The position numbers and the translations under genes were made by a program. From a virus, in the IMG/VR virus record IMGVR_UViG_3300001681_000071, positions 1 through 64,000 of that record: a stretch of DNA of 64,000 bases; one strand, written 5' to 3'. The notes beneath the pieces were generated by a model, which did no database searches, was not told the DNA's origin, and saw only the letters and a program-made list of their open reading frames with translations. Positions 47,511 to 58,522 of the stretch are shown piece after piece; positions within the stretch are counted from its first letter, which is position 1; each line of letters opens with the position of its first letter.

Positions 47511-50500
47511 TAAACAACTTCCTGTAAGCTAATGGACATATTGCCAATTGGTTTCCATTGAAGATTGCGTTGATCATAGTACCAACCTTCATTATCCAGA
47601 GAAGTAGAGCCGTTATACTTAGATAAAATTAGATTGTCCGTCCTTTCCTTCGTAAAACCATTGAAGAACACAATTGGCCTTTTAGAATAGCTAGATAAAC
47701 TTCTCAACGAATCTCTTATTTTAAGTCTTTCCTCTTCACTCACATCGCCAACGATACTGAGGGTTAACTCTCGATTTGGTGGCCCTTCGTTGTAGCACCA
47801 GTAAACCCCACTACGGGTGGTGAATTCTGTTTGGTTAGGGGTCTCCTCGTCTGAATATGCCCAATCAAGAGGAACATTAAAGTCAAACTTCTGACCACCT
47901 ACAATGGTTCCTATTCGCACATGCCCTTCATATGTATAAGGCGTAGTAGATGCCAACCTAAAGATAGGCAAATGAACCATATTATCAAATTCAACTACAG
48001 AACGGTCTGCAAAAATCGCAACTGAAGTTCCAACCATAGATGCTTGAGAAATCTTACTTACATCTGGTGCTTCAAACGTGAAAGAGTCGGATCCAATATG
48101 ATTATCAATCTTAAACACAGCATTTGTTGGATAATAAAAGGTATCTGCCGTATTTGTTATTTCTAAGTAGAACGATCTTTTATCGGAAGAAGATAATGAC
48201 CCACCACGAACAATGTCCTCGTTTTCAGTACCAGCATATCCGGCACCAAAATAATCAATGACCCAAACTCCTTCCGTTACACTGGAAACACGACCAGTAA
48301 TGATTGTTGCATCAAAATCTTTAGATGTTGTAATCACAGTAGCAGCAGTAGAACGATAGGAAACTGTCCCCCTACGAATGTTTGTATTGAATAAAGCAAC
48401 ACACCGATGACTAAATACCTTGTCATTTGGTGCTTTAAAATCCAACACTACACTTGAAGGAGAGGTCTCTGATCTAAACATGGTTCTTGGAGAAGCAAAA
48501 GCGACAGCATTTTTAGAACTATATGAAAAGGCATTTGAGGCAGAGTAAGAGTCTCCATCCATTCCACCTGTTCCTCCCCACACAATCTCTATCTTATCGT
48601 TCATTAATACAGGTTCTCCTGTCATTAGCTTTCCGCGTGGAACATCTTTACGTTCCACATACTTCCATGGGCTTGTTGCGATACCGCTAAAATCACTATG
48701 TAGCTGACACATCAAGGCAGAGGAAGTTAAATCATTCGACCTATGAACACCGAAGTTTTGGAATTCAATAACAGTAGGGCCGCTAGGAGCAACAGTCGGT
48801 GTGTGTGGAAATAATCCGAATGAAACTGCTTGGTGCCACGGATTTGTTGTAGTGGAATTAACAAAAGATGGAGCAACATAATCGCTATCTGATGTTGTAG
48901 TTGATGACTTTGGGTAAACCATTGGAGTAGAGTACCAAGTCTCTGTTCCCTTTTTCCGAGCCATTAAAAGACACGCAGTTCTAATATTGGGATTGGCCTT
49001 AGTTGCCGACCAAACGCCTTGAACGGATAATGGATACCATCCCCACCTAAATTCAACAAAGCTGTCTTTAAAGAAATCAGTGCTTGGGCTTATAGTAGCT
49101 AATGCTATGTTCTGTCTTTCATCCCAAATTATTGCATAGCTTTTTCTAAGTCGAACACTACATCTAACTAGTGCGCCCTTAAAGTATGGTGGTGTCGTTA
49201 CTGGCGGTTCCCATATACTCATAGAATCTAACATAAAACTATTGAGACTAATCCCAGCAATCAGTGTAGTATTTTGAACTACAGAAGATGTATTTTCACG
49301 ACGGATTTTTGAGGTCCATACTATACAAGAGCCATGCCCATTAGTTGCTGGGATACTTACATCTGGTGGCGGTGCCGTACTCCACCAATAACCAGAATTA
49401 TACGGACTTATTGTCCCCGCATTATCTGGTACAAAGCACCAATTAACATCTGGCGTGGCCTGGTTTCTATAGATCCCAAGTGGATTAACAGCACTGACGC
49501 TCGCGTCATAATCATACTGACATATACCGGCAGAAGGGGACCAAACTGTGTTGTTGTTCCATGTAGATCCATTTCTGAAAGGGTATGCACCAACCCCCGG
49601 ATCTTGGAATGTATATGCTGCATATGTTTCAACATTGTATGCAATATTAGCTAATTTCAAGCTTTCGGTAGTTAGATTTTGTGTGCAATATCTAATGCTT
49701 CTCTTAAAAGGAGTATTAAGGGAAGAGTTGGTTGGAGTATTGTTCTCAGCCGGTGAGCCAATTGTTATGTCCCAATAAGGAGCGAAAATAGCGCCTTTTG
49801 GTTGCCAAGGATTTAATTCATCTAAAGACTTCTTACCCATTAGAAAAGAGTCAGGATAGTTACCAGCATTAAATGACCGTACAGGAGCTATTGACCATCC
49901 ACCCATCTTGTAATAAAAAATAAGAGCTAAGTTTGAATTTATGCCGGTGTTTCTATCGTATGCCTTATGAAAGAAAGAGAGAGATCCACCAGCCCAAAAG
50001 AGTTTTCCAACAGCCGGTAAATGGCGTATAGCACAGTTAAACCCAGTAATTCCGAACTCCGTGTCGCTACTGTCTACTGACCCAAGTGCTGTCCAGTTTA
50101 CTTCTTGGAGGTTAGATCCTAACGGTATCCTCTCCATATTATATTCTATGGCATCACTGGTATTCTCAACATTCAAATAATTATTCCTCTGACATAGATG
50201 AGAATAATAAATGACTAAATGAGCATCGGTTTTGCACATAAAGGGCTTCTCCGACCCCCACGAACCACGATGATGTATGTTTAGATTTTCTTGACCCTGA
50301 AAAGCACCTGATCCGGTAGCCATATACCCGGTATAGGCCATAATCCCATTTTGGCTAAGATTTATATAGCTATCATAATCTTCTAAAAATGGATTTGGAT
50401 CTGCTGATTCTGTTCTCTCAAACCATACATCAACATCTGGCTTAACCATTAGAACAAAGGTTCCGCTATCGTCTGCCGATGAAACATCGAACGACCACTT

Positions 50501-51523
50501 TGGGCCATTAAAATCAACTGTGCCCGGAACTATATCAAATTGATTTGTTAGACCCCAACTGGATCCACCATCAATACTAACCAACCCCAATAGATACCAA
50601 GAGTCAATAAACTCCAAATCAGACCTGCTACCAAACGGAGTAGAAGCTACGGTAACATCTTCTCGTCCAGCTACTGTTTCTGTATTTTTAGATGACGGGT
50701 CTTTGACTTCTCTTGCTGTATTAGCCGATACATACTCAACACACACAATTCGCAAGTAGTAACCGCTTGATACAAGCCTTATCTCGTCAAGTCCAGCAGC
50801 TTTTCTACCAAGAAATCTTGATGTGACCCTATCGCAAATTGCTGTCCACTCCAATCCGTCTTCAGAAGAAAAAATAGTTATGTCATTATTGCTTATGATT
50901 GCCATTCTGAACGTACCGTCAGGCATTACGCAAACATCAATACCGTGATATGGCAATTTATGTTGTGATAACTGTTTTGACGATGTTCTTATCTGCCAAT
51001 TGCTTGCTGTTGTCCAAGACTGTTCGTAATTAGACGCCCCTGCATTTCGGTATCGCGTCTGAATAGATCCAGTAGGATAGCGCGTTGAAGCCAAGTTCTT
51101 ATATGTGTATAAGTATTCTTTTTTCAATTTGGGATTGTATACAGCAGCCAGCGAATTCATTTGAAAACTTGCTGCCCCACTATCAAACGGGTCTGAAAAG
51201 TCATGGCGATACCGTATATCGTGCTGACCATAGTAGTTATCGTCGCTCTTGGTCTTGTCTTTCCACGTCCAAGTTGCTTCTCCCAACGAACCGCTTGTTT
51301 GTGCTCTTAAATCATACTCTGTAGACTGTGTTGGTACTCCCATAGCAAAAGCTGAGTTGTTGCCTAAATTCGTGCTTGCTGGCGTTATGCTGGGTGAAAT
51401 CAATGCTGGCTTGGTTGGAACCGCTAAAGGAGCATTTGCCGAAGTCATCACCTCTGCTTCCGTTAGCAGTGGGTCTGGAAGAATAAAGAACTGAGTAACA
51501 TTATTTGACGAAAATAGTGGCAT
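47510..51523 (-). CDS. Giant tail protein with beta-propeller-like Asp-box motifs
   Basis: The 1337-residue protein comes right after the tape measure gene. It contains SSEDGLEWT and SIDGGSSWG, the S-x-D-G-x-x-W Asp-box motifs of sialidase/BNR propellers, within Trp/Tyr-rich beta segments. Long stretches appear beta-rich and it has few coiled coils. It probably forms the distal tail or tip, perhaps binding or degrading host surface sugar. No catalytic site is identified. Confidence 0.75.
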   Translation of the reverse strand: MPLFSSNNVTQFFILPDPLLTEAEVMTSANAPLAVPTKPALISPSITPASTNLGNNSAFAMGVPTQSTEYDLRAQTSGSLGEATWTWKDKTKSDDNYYGQHDIRYRHDFSDPFDSGAASFQMNSLAAVYNPKLKKEYLYTYKNLASTRYPTGSIQTRYRNAGASNYEQSWTTASNWQIRTSSKQLSQHKLPYHGIDVCVMPDGTFRMAIISNNDITIFSSEDGLEWTAICDRVTSRFLGRKAAGLDEIRLVSSGYYLRIVCVEYVSANTAREVKDPSSKNTETVAGREDVTVASTPFGSRSDLEFIDSWYLLGLVSIDGGSSWGLTNQFDIVPGTVDFNGPKWSFDVSSADDSGTFVLMVKPDVDVWFERTESADPNPFLEDYDSYINLSQNGIMAYTGYMATGSGAFQGQENLNIHHRGSWGSEKPFMCKTDAHLVIYYSHLCQRNNYLNVENTSDAIEYNMERIPLGSNLQEVNWTALGSVDSSDTEFGITGFNCAIRHLPAVGKLFWAGGSLSFFHKAYDRNTGINSNLALIFYYKMGGWSIAPVRSFNAGNYPDSFLMGKKSLDELNPWQPKGAIFAPYWDITIGSPAENNTPTNSSLNTPFKRSIRYCTQNLTTESLKLANIAYNVETYAAYTFQDPGVGAYPFRNGSTWNNNTVWSPSAGICQYDYDASVSAVNPLGIYRNQATPDVNWCFVPDNAGTISPYNSGYWWSTAPPPDVSIPATNGHGSCIVWTSKIRRENTSSVVQNTTLIAGISLNSFMLDSMSIWEPPVTTPPYFKGALVRCSVRLRKSYAIIWDERQNIALATISPSTDFFKDSFVEFRWGWYPLSVQGVWSATKANPNIRTACLLMARKKGTETWYSTPMVYPKSSTTTSDSDYVAPSFVNSTTTNPWHQAVSFGLFPHTPTVAPSGPTVIEFQNFGVHRSNDLTSSALMCQLHSDFSGIATSPWKYVERKDVPRGKLMTGEPVLMNDKIEIVWGGTGGMDGDSYSASNAFSYSSKNAVAFASPRTMFRSETSPSSVVLDFKAPNDKVFSHRCVALFNTNIRRGTVSYRSTAATVITTSKDFDATIITGRVSSVTEGVWVIDYFGAGYAGTENEDIVRGGSLSSSDKRSFYLEITNTADTFYYPTNAVFKIDNHIGSDSFTFEAPDVSKISQASMVGTSVAIFADRSVVEFDNMVHLPIFRLASTTPYTYEGHVRIGTIVGGQKFDFNVPLDWAYSDEETPNQTEFTTRSGVYWCYNEGPPNRELTLSIVGDVSEEERLKIRDSLRSLSSYSKRPIVFFNGFTKERTDNLILSKYNGSTSLDNEGWYYDQRNLQWKPIGNMSISLQEVV

Positions 51524-51525
51524 TA

Positions 51526-54500
51526 TTAACTCGCAAATTTATTGAAACGGCCTCTACTGTAGCCAACGGTTACACCGCTTGCTCGTCTTAGCCTTTTTGT
51601 CATTTCTGGGGCATGTCCCCTCTTCATTGCTGTTATCTGAACAGCATCTAACAACCGTCCTTCCGCTATAATAGCTATATCTATCGGGGCAGACCCACCA
51701 TATGTTGGTGGAACAACAGGTGGCCCAGCAGCAGCAGCAGAAAGACTAGTAGCATATGACCCAATACTATTGGTTGCAGCCATAAGCGATTGGCGTATCA
51801 GTTCAGATGGTTGCTGTGCAGCTATAATGTAGTCTCCAGCAGCAAATGAAGCCATTAAGCCCTCTTGCCCAACCCGTATAGGAGCAGGTGTATCGTTAAA
51901 CATAGACCAATTTGATGGCTTGAGCCTTGAGTCCTCCCACCACTCTGAAACAGATTTATCCTCAGAAGGATGCTCCTCATCCCAAGCATCAGCTTCGGCT
52001 TGTTTCTCCTTTAGCTTCTCTATAAGCGGAAACATGCTTAGAATCGCTTTACCAAATACCTCTGCCATATGAACGGCTACTCCAAACACAGCCTTCCTAA
52101 ACGTTTCGCTACCAAGAGTTGCCTCCAGTATGCCTTGGAGAATATTGCCAAAAATATCCATTACGGCTTCAAAGGCAGAAGAGCTAACCACCCTCTCCAT
52201 TGTTGCGGTCAGGAGTTCTGAAACCGCATCTATTAAGCTTTTTATTAGCTTCTGCATTGGGCCACTAATCTGGTTCAATACGTCAGAAGACCCCTCAACT
52301 ACTCTTTTTAATATATGGAGATTGCTTATTATTGAGCGTATTGCGTCAGCTATCCTTCCAGAGTTGGAAGATATACTACTTACAAACGTCTTAACAATAG
52401 TAGGAAGCGCAGTTGCAACTGCATCTATAACGCCACCAGCACCTTCAATTGCTGTTCTAAAGAAATTCGGAAGTCCAGTAGCCAGAGAAGAGAGGACCTT
52501 TGGTGCCGCAGAACTAACGGCTGCAAATAACTTGGGCAGTCCAGCTATTAAAGCGTCCAAAACGGCTGGGGTTACCGCGACAAGTGACGTTGCGAAGTCT
52601 GTTGCAGCCTCTATCTTTGCTCCAACCCCTTTTTTCGCTGTTTCACGTGTAAAGGAGGCAGAACGAGCCTCACCTATGCGACGTTCACGGTCTGCTGCGC
52701 TTATCTCTCCTTCCTCGAATAATTTACTTGCTTCGTCTATTTGCTTTTGACGTTCAGACGCCACACTCGCTGCAATTCCTTTAATCATTGACAATGGATT
52801 TAAATCAAGGCCACCCGTCATAAATGACAAAGACGATTTAAAGACGCCCACGACCTTCTTTATTCCGGCTATTGCTACTTTTACAATCTTAACTGTTAGC
52901 CGTATCATGCCACCAATAACTTTAGCTGCTACCACTCCTATAGCAAGAACACCAGCAGCAATAACTGCAAGTGGGCCAGCAAGACCCGCAAGAGCCACAG
53001 CACCATCCTTTCCAAGCGACTTAAATAATGGGCCTAACTTCTTCAAACCCGTTGCTGTATCTGTCCCTTTAGTGGCAAATTCACCAATCCCACGTTTCCA
53101 ATCTTTCCAGGCACTACGAAGACCCGATTCTTTCCACGCATTACGAAAACCCGATTCTTTCCACGCGCTACTAAGACCCGATACACTGTTTTTAGCTAAC
53201 TCAATAATATCAACCAACCCACGTAGGCCAGCCCCTGCCGATTGTGCTGCTTTTCCAATATCTACAATCCCTTGTGGCAACACGGACGTTAGCAGGTCAC
53301 CCATAGCTGCTTGGGAGTCAATATCTCTGAGGTTTTCTAAAAACTTAATTGCAGCTTTCTTTTTTTCTTCGTCTTTTATGCCCCTAGTCGTCTTCTCCCT
53401 AGTCTCAAACTCTTCATTCACTTCAGTTAATTTTTCATAATACTGTCTAAACGCACCTATCTTCTCTTTGAAGGACGCAGACCTTATGTTCGTTTCTAAG
53501 GTGGTAAGACGCTGAACTTTTTTAATGTATTGCAACTCTACATTGTACAGGTCTTCTAAAATCTGTTCTTCAAGCCGTGCCCTTTCTTCCCACTGTTCGA
53601 GATTCAGCGCGGCTACAAGGTAAAGGGTTTCTTTCCTTTTATAGTCCTCCTTTGTTTTCTCCATGCTTTTGCGGTGTGTCTCATCGAGAATTTCCAATTC
53701 GCTTTTAGAAGCGTTCTCATTTACCGCTTTTATTTTCTTAACAAGCTCCTCTTCCAATCGTAAAAGCTCTTCATCGCGTATAGCAGCAGCAAGAACAATT
53801 TCCTTAGTTATCTGTTCTTGCTTTTTCCTTTCGCCCTCTATTTCGTTTAGTGCGTTCTCTTTCGCAAGATTTGCTTCTTCCTTTGCTATCTTTTTCTCTC
53901 CTTCTAACCTTTCAAGTTGCAACGCTAAAACCTCTCTTGAGGCCTTAGTACCAGCAAGCGTCCTTACGGTTTTCTTTGATGATGCTATCTCTTTTTCAAG
54001 ATGACTAATGTGTTCTTCAAGATCACTTAAATCAGGACTTAAATCAATCTTCTTCATCTCCTTTTCTAGCTCAGTCATTAGACCTATCTGCTTCTCGTTC
54101 ATTGCATTTAGATCAATAATTCTCTGATCATATGACTTTTTTATTTTAGTCTCTTCACTGTCTGTCATTCCAGCAAATGTATCGGATAGGTCTTTGCGTA
54201 CAGCTTTTACATTTTCGTTATACTCTGCGATTAGTATTTTCGCTTCTCCTGACAGACCCGCGAGCAAGGCGGCCTCATGCCCACCACCTAACTCTTGAAC
54301 AATCCCAATAGGCGCGTCTTCTATCTTGTGCCTAAATGCTATTGCCGCTCTCTCTGCCTCGTTTAGAGCAAGAGCGAGTTCGACTCTTCTCGCTAACTCC
54401 TTGTTGTATTGGGAAAGGGCCTTGGTTGACTTTTTAAGAGCCTGTTCTTGTTTTCTTGTTGCCCCAGGACCTATGTTTTTATCTCGGAGTTCACCCAGCT

Positions 54501-57474
54501 TTTTTTCTGCGTGGATTTGATTTTTTACTTGCTGTCCCGCTGTCTTTGCTCCCTGTTCATATCCACGTAGATGCTTTCGGTTTACTTCAAGCTGTGCGTC
54601 AACTGCTGCCGCATTTCTTTGTATTATTGTATATAGGTCTTTGAGGTCAGCGTGTTCACTAGGTAAGTCAAATGCTTTCATCCCCAGCCGCATACGCTCC
54701 GTATTTAATGATTTAAAGGATGCGATCATTGCAGCGTGGGTGGTTCTATTGTTCTCGCCATACTTATGTTCAGCGGCAGCGACCTCCTTTATTGTCTTAT
54801 GATACATCTCTTGTCTAGCAGTAAGAGTTTCAATAGTACCAGCAAAAAACTTACTTCTCTTTGAAGCATTCTCTTGTATTTTAAGACCGTCAGCCATACC
54901 CTCTTGAAGTAATCTCTGAGCAGCAGACCAAGACAAAACAGCAATTTTTCCTTTATGAATTATTTTAGTCAGATGGCCCTTTGATAAACCGTTCGCTATC
55001 TGTTCTGCTGTAAGTGTAGATAACGTATCGAGTTCATTTCTAAGAACACCTCCAAGTTTATGCCGCGACTCTAATTCTTTCTTCAAATTCACCAGAGTTT
55101 TGTTCTGGACTTTCTCAATTTTTACACCCTGCTTACGATATGTTTCCGCATCATCCTCCTGAATTTTCTGTATGGCCTTAGCTCCACCAAGAGCCCTTGC
55201 GCCAGCCAATGCAGCATTATCAGCAGCGGTTTCATACATGACCCAAGCAGCGATAGTGGCAACTATGGCTGCAACAATTCCCAATGGGCCTAACATGGCT
55301 GCTCTAAGTCGTACCATCGCGGAAGCAGTACCATCAGCAGCCACTCTAGCCGCTATAAATGCTTTTGATAGCTTATCTACGACTGTTATCAGCGAAGCAA
55401 CCCCTGCTAATATGCTTGAAGATACAAACACAAACAGCAGAGATTTCCCTAAAAACTTAATTGCATCTCTCGCTTGATATACAAACCGTACAAATTCAAG
55501 TAGCGCAGCAACCATAGAAGTTGCACCCGCAGCAAATTGATCTGCAAAATCCTCCGAGCTTTTTGTCATATCAGAAAACAACAATGTGAGTTGAGTTCCG
55601 ATTACAAGTTTCATTCCTCTAAAAGCTTCAGCGGTTCTATCTATGATAACTTTAAGTCCACCTATGAAGTCGCCAAGATTTGATTGGTCTCCACTACCGC
55701 CTTCGTTCATTAGTTCAAAAACAGTTATTAAAAGCTCTTCAAAGGCAGAACGCAAGATAAGGGCTCTGTTGCTTACAGCCGTTATCTGCTGTTCATATGT
55801 TCTTTTAGTAAGTCCTTCTGCGATCCCCTTATCAATTTCGACCATTATCATATTGAAACTATTGGACTCTTCAGAGGCAGTAGCAAACTCCTTGGAAATT
55901 TGAGCGATACTACCAGCAGCTCTCTTTGAGACAAGACTAACAATGTCTCCCATCTTCATGTTAGCCTTTCCAATCGTTGTCATTATCTCAGCAAAAGAAT
56001 TGGAAACAGGGTTTACCTCTTCCATTGTAATGCCGTATTTTTCCAACGCTTCTTGGGCTCTTGCTGTTGGTCGAGATAGTGCCAACATTGCCTGTCTAAA
56101 CTGTGTACCCGCGATGGAGCCTTCAAGTCCCAGGTCTCTAAACAACGCTAACGCTGTAGTTGTATCTTTCAGGCTCATTCCAAGCGCAGCACCAACCGAA
56201 CCCCCGTATCTCATAGCAATAGTTAAACTTTCAACATCTAAAAGAGAGTTTTGTAGTGCCCCGGTAAATGTATCTACAACCTCAGTAGACTTATCGGAAG
56301 TCAGGTTGAACTGAGCCATTGTTGCTGCAAGTAGCTGAGTAGCATTCGACATTGACGTTGCATTAGCACCAGCAAAGTTAAGAGCATCACCAGACACTTC
56401 CAAAATAGAGTTAGCATCCATACCAGCTCGCGCCAACGCTTGCATGGCATCAGCAGCCTCAGTAGCCGTAAAAAGGGTGGTCCTACCGAGTTGTCGCGCT
56501 GTGTCCTCCATATCTTGCATCTGTTGGATGCCTTCGGAAGTGCCCAAATTAATTCCACGTATCGAAGCAAGTGTGATGATTGATTTCTCAAAATCAGAAC
56601 CAACTTTCAATACAGCAACGCCTAGTGCTGCTGCCGCAAACGCAGCAACCTGGAAGGCCATTACAAGTGGTCCCATCATAAACGAATGTAAGGATTTCAC
56701 AGAACCGTGGAAGTCTTCCATGGCTCTTTTCTTCGCTGCTGCTTCACGTTTATGAATAGCAGCTATTTTCTTCGATGTAGCCTTTTCTTCTCGTTCTCTA
56801 CGATTTCGTGCCGCCTTTTCTACTCTTACTCGCTTTTTAATTCCGGCTAGCCGGTCTTTTTCTAGCCTCGACCAAAACTCATTTAGGGCCGTTTCGTTGG
56901 CCTTTTCTTTCTTGCGATTTGCATCCTTTACTCTTTCCAGCTTTTTAATTCCGGCTATCCGGTCTTTTTCGAGCCCGTCCCAAATGCTTTCCAGCGCTTC
57001 TGCCGTAGCTTTTTGTGACGCTAATACTTTCTTGTCTGCTGCCTTAGCGCGTTTTATATGTTCTGCTTTGAGCTTCTTCGAGTAGCTTTCCCACGCTTCT
57101 GCTGTAGCTTTTTGTGACGCTAAGTTTTTCTTATCTGCTGCCTTAGAATCTCGTTCCTCCTTACTCTTAATAGCCCTTTTCGCTGCCCTGGCCTCTTTAT
57201 CCAGTTGTATTTCTTTTAAAACCGTACCTTTATACGCTTCTAAGAGTTTTTCATTTGTTAGCTTTACTTCTGCAAGTTCTTTTCTGTGTGCCTGTAGTTT
57301 CTTGTCCCTGCGTTTTTTGTCGCGCCTTGCCCTCTTTTCCCTGCCCTTTTCAAGCTTATTCTCTTCTCTCTTTTGCTTCTTCATTAGATCAAGAAGCTTA
57401 TCAAAGCTTTGTGATACCTCAGTGGCGTCAACCTTAATAGAGATGCCAAGATCAGCAATATTTATAACAGCCAT
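51526..57474 (-). CDS. Tail tape measure protein
   Basis: The 1982-residue protein is the length ruler of the tail. A Lys/Glu/Ala-rich coiled coil fills ~20-280 and contains duplicated blocks (KKxLASQKATAEAxES, IAGIKKxxRV). A TP901-type core follows ('DTARQLGRTTLFTATEAADA', residues ~325-345). Long helical regions with several hydrophobic segments follow, including a block near ~1490-1560 and a small tandem duplication (ESGFRNAWKESGLRSAWK). At about 0.15 nm per residue, this size implies a tail near 290-300 nm (inference). Confidence 0.93.
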   Translation of the reverse strand: MAVINIADLGISIKVDATEVSQSFDKLLDLMKKQKREENKLEKGREKRARRDKKRRDKKLQAHRKELAEVKLTNEKLLEAYKGTVLKEIQLDKEARAAKRAIKSKEERDSKAADKKNLASQKATAEAWESYSKKLKAEHIKRAKAADKKVLASQKATAEALESIWDGLEKDRIAGIKKLERVKDANRKKEKANETALNEFWSRLEKDRLAGIKKRVRVEKAARNRREREEKATSKKIAAIHKREAAAKKRAMEDFHGSVKSLHSFMMGPLVMAFQVAAFAAAALGVAVLKVGSDFEKSIITLASIRGINLGTSEGIQQMQDMEDTARQLGRTTLFTATEAADAMQALARAGMDANSILEVSGDALNFAGANATSMSNATQLLAATMAQFNLTSDKSTEVVDTFTGALQNSLLDVESLTIAMRYGGSVGAALGMSLKDTTTALALFRDLGLEGSIAGTQFRQAMLALSRPTARAQEALEKYGITMEEVNPVSNSFAEIMTTIGKANMKMGDIVSLVSKRAAGSIAQISKEFATASEESNSFNMIMVEIDKGIAEGLTKRTYEQQITAVSNRALILRSAFEELLITVFELMNEGGSGDQSNLGDFIGGLKVIIDRTAEAFRGMKLVIGTQLTLLFSDMTKSSEDFADQFAAGATSMVAALLEFVRFVYQARDAIKFLGKSLLFVFVSSSILAGVASLITVVDKLSKAFIAARVAADGTASAMVRLRAAMLGPLGIVAAIVATIAAWVMYETAADNAALAGARALGGAKAIQKIQEDDAETYRKQGVKIEKVQNKTLVNLKKELESRHKLGGVLRNELDTLSTLTAEQIANGLSKGHLTKIIHKGKIAVLSWSAAQRLLQEGMADGLKIQENASKRSKFFAGTIETLTARQEMYHKTIKEVAAAEHKYGENNRTTHAAMIASFKSLNTERMRLGMKAFDLPSEHADLKDLYTIIQRNAAAVDAQLEVNRKHLRGYEQGAKTAGQQVKNQIHAEKKLGELRDKNIGPGATRKQEQALKKSTKALSQYNKELARRVELALALNEAERAAIAFRHKIEDAPIGIVQELGGGHEAALLAGLSGEAKILIAEYNENVKAVRKDLSDTFAGMTDSEETKIKKSYDQRIIDLNAMNEKQIGLMTELEKEMKKIDLSPDLSDLEEHISHLEKEIASSKKTVRTLAGTKASREVLALQLERLEGEKKIAKEEANLAKENALNEIEGERKKQEQITKEIVLAAAIRDEELLRLEEELVKKIKAVNENASKSELEILDETHRKSMEKTKEDYKRKETLYLVAALNLEQWEERARLEEQILEDLYNVELQYIKKVQRLTTLETNIRSASFKEKIGAFRQYYEKLTEVNEEFETREKTTRGIKDEEKKKAAIKFLENLRDIDSQAAMGDLLTSVLPQGIVDIGKAAQSAGAGLRGLVDIIELAKNSVSGLSSAWKESGFRNAWKESGLRSAWKDWKRGIGEFATKGTDTATGLKKLGPLFKSLGKDGAVALAGLAGPLAVIAAGVLAIGVVAAKVIGGMIRLTVKIVKVAIAGIKKVVGVFKSSLSFMTGGLDLNPLSMIKGIAASVASERQKQIDEASKLFEEGEISAADRERRIGEARSASFTRETAKKGVGAKIEAATDFATSLVAVTPAVLDALIAGLPKLFAAVSSAAPKVLSSLATGLPNFFRTAIEGAGGVIDAVATALPTIVKTFVSSISSNSGRIADAIRSIISNLHILKRVVEGSSDVLNQISGPMQKLIKSLIDAVSELLTATMERVVSSSAFEAVMDIFGNILQGILEATLGSETFRKAVFGVAVHMAEVFGKAILSMFPLIEKLKEKQAEADAWDEEHPSEDKSVSEWWEDSRLKPSNWSMFNDTPAPIRVGQEGLMASFAAGDYIIAAQQPSELIRQSLMAATNSIGSYATSLSAAAAGPPVVPPTYGGSAPIDIAIIAEGRLLDAVQITAMKRGHAPEMTKRLRRASGVTVGYSRGRFNKFAS

Positions 57475-57477
57475 GTA

Positions 57478-58325
57478 TCACCCATTAACGACAGGAACAT
57501 TTCCATAGACCTTACTTAATTTAGCCAATAATTCCGCCTTCTTTTGCTCCTTACTAACTCCCTTATTGGATTTTCTGGTCTTTGGTGGTTTTTTAGCTCC
57601 AAATGCAGAGGCAACAGGGTCCATTACCATCTCTATCATCGAGAGCTTGTGACGCATTGCGGCTCTTGAAGCCAAGCCAATCTGGTCAAAGCTCATATCA
57701 AGTATTTGTTCAAAACTTAAACCACAAGAAAGCAACGTTCCTAATGAACGCTCCAACGACTCAACTTTTTCTTCTTCTGTTACATGTTCGCTGTTATTGA
57801 TTTCACTGCTTGGCTCGCCTTTCTCGCCAGCCGTATAAACAAAGGGATTATGGCGGCTATCATCTCCTCTAGTGGAAATAGGTCTGCTGCTGCCAAATCA
57901 CTGTCCTCAAAAGGAAAGCCTTGTTCAGTCGCCTTCTTCTTTACGCTGGCGATTAAAAGTGGTTGAGACACCGAAAAGCAATTGGAGATCACCCTTAGCA
58001 CATCATCATTATCAGCAACCGACATAATCAAATCAAACATAGAAGAAGCGTCATTCGCAAATGGCATCTCCGTAAAGCTAAGAGACTTCAATTTTTCAAA
58101 CTGTCTTAGCACTTTTATCTGAACACGTGCGCTGGCGACTGTCCTTACCATGTGCTTTCCGCCTAATACATCTTGAACCTCGATTTCATCATCAGGTATC
58201 AATGTTTTCAACACGTTTTGAAGCGTATAACCAGCATCGGCTATTGTCAGTTGTTCTTCTACTTCTTCTACTTCTTCTTTTGGGATTTCTGGTTCAGAGG
58301 CGTGTGCCACTTCTGGATCTGTCAT
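57478..58325 (-). CDS. Tail assembly chaperone, frameshift-fused long form (GT-type)
   Basis: The second ORF (57478-57756 if begun at TTG) lies in the -1 frame relative to the short chaperone. It is open upstream through the slippery site at 57840-57846, so a -1 shift makes a fusion of about 282 residues. The distal part is Lys-rich and helical (KKPPKTRKSNKG). Lambda-type siphophages make short and long chaperones this way, and they are always just upstream of the tape measure gene, as here. Confidence 0.82.
57780..58325 (-). CDS. Tail assembly chaperone, short form (G-type)
   Basis: The 181-residue protein has a Glu-rich N-terminus, then an alpha-helical body ending after RLARKASQAVKSITANM. 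Position between tail tube and tape measure genes, size and the frameshift site identify it as the lambda gpG equivalent, which binds the tape measure protein before tail assembly. A cargo cassette separates it from the tail tube gene. Confidence 0.82.
   Translation of the reverse strand: MTDPEVAHASEPEIPKEEVEEVEEQLTIADAGYTLQNVLKTLIPDDEIEVQDVLGGKHMVRTVASARVQIKVLRQFEKLKSLSFTEMPFANDASSMFDLIMSVADNDDVLRVISNCFSVSQPLLIASVKKKATEQGFPFEDSDLAAADLFPLEEMIAAIIPLFIRLARKASQAVKSITANM
57812..57846 (-). promoter_or_regulatory. Programmed -1 frameshift site CCCTTTG with hairpin
   Basis: On the minus strand, C CCT TTG at 57846-57840 lies in the reading frame of the short chaperone (codons 161-162), an X-XXY-YYZ heptamer. 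Seven bases on, GGCT (57832-57829)/AGCC (57815-57812) with an extension across one mismatch can form a hairpin. This is the standard layout of a -1 shift signal. Confidence 0.75.
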
Positions 58326-58462
58326 TGTTTACTCCTACGTCATGCGTATTTTTGGGTAATAATTTTATATTACCTTATCATAACGGATACCAAAAAACCT
58401 ACAAATTACACCGATAGTAAACAAAAAAAGAACGGAAAAGACCCCCCGAACCCGATTCAATA

Positions 58463-58471
58463 TGTTATACT
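58463..58471 (+). promoter_or_regulatory. Extended -10 promoter of the cargo cassette
   Basis: TGTTATACT (extended -10, TATACT at 58466-58471) lies ~50 bases before the first cargo gene; no good -35 is visible, as is usual for extended -10 promoters. Confidence 0.6.
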
Positions 58472-58522
58472 ATATGAGTAACCAGAAGTGTAATTAATCA
58501 TACTCATAACCAGGGAAGAACA

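Noticed and set aside
52130-52750. 206-codon rightward ORF inside the tape measure gene (and others at 52907-53440 and 55643-56314)
   Set aside because: Long antisense ORFs are expected opposite Ala/Lys-rich helical coding DNA; the forward protein has clear tape-measure signatures.
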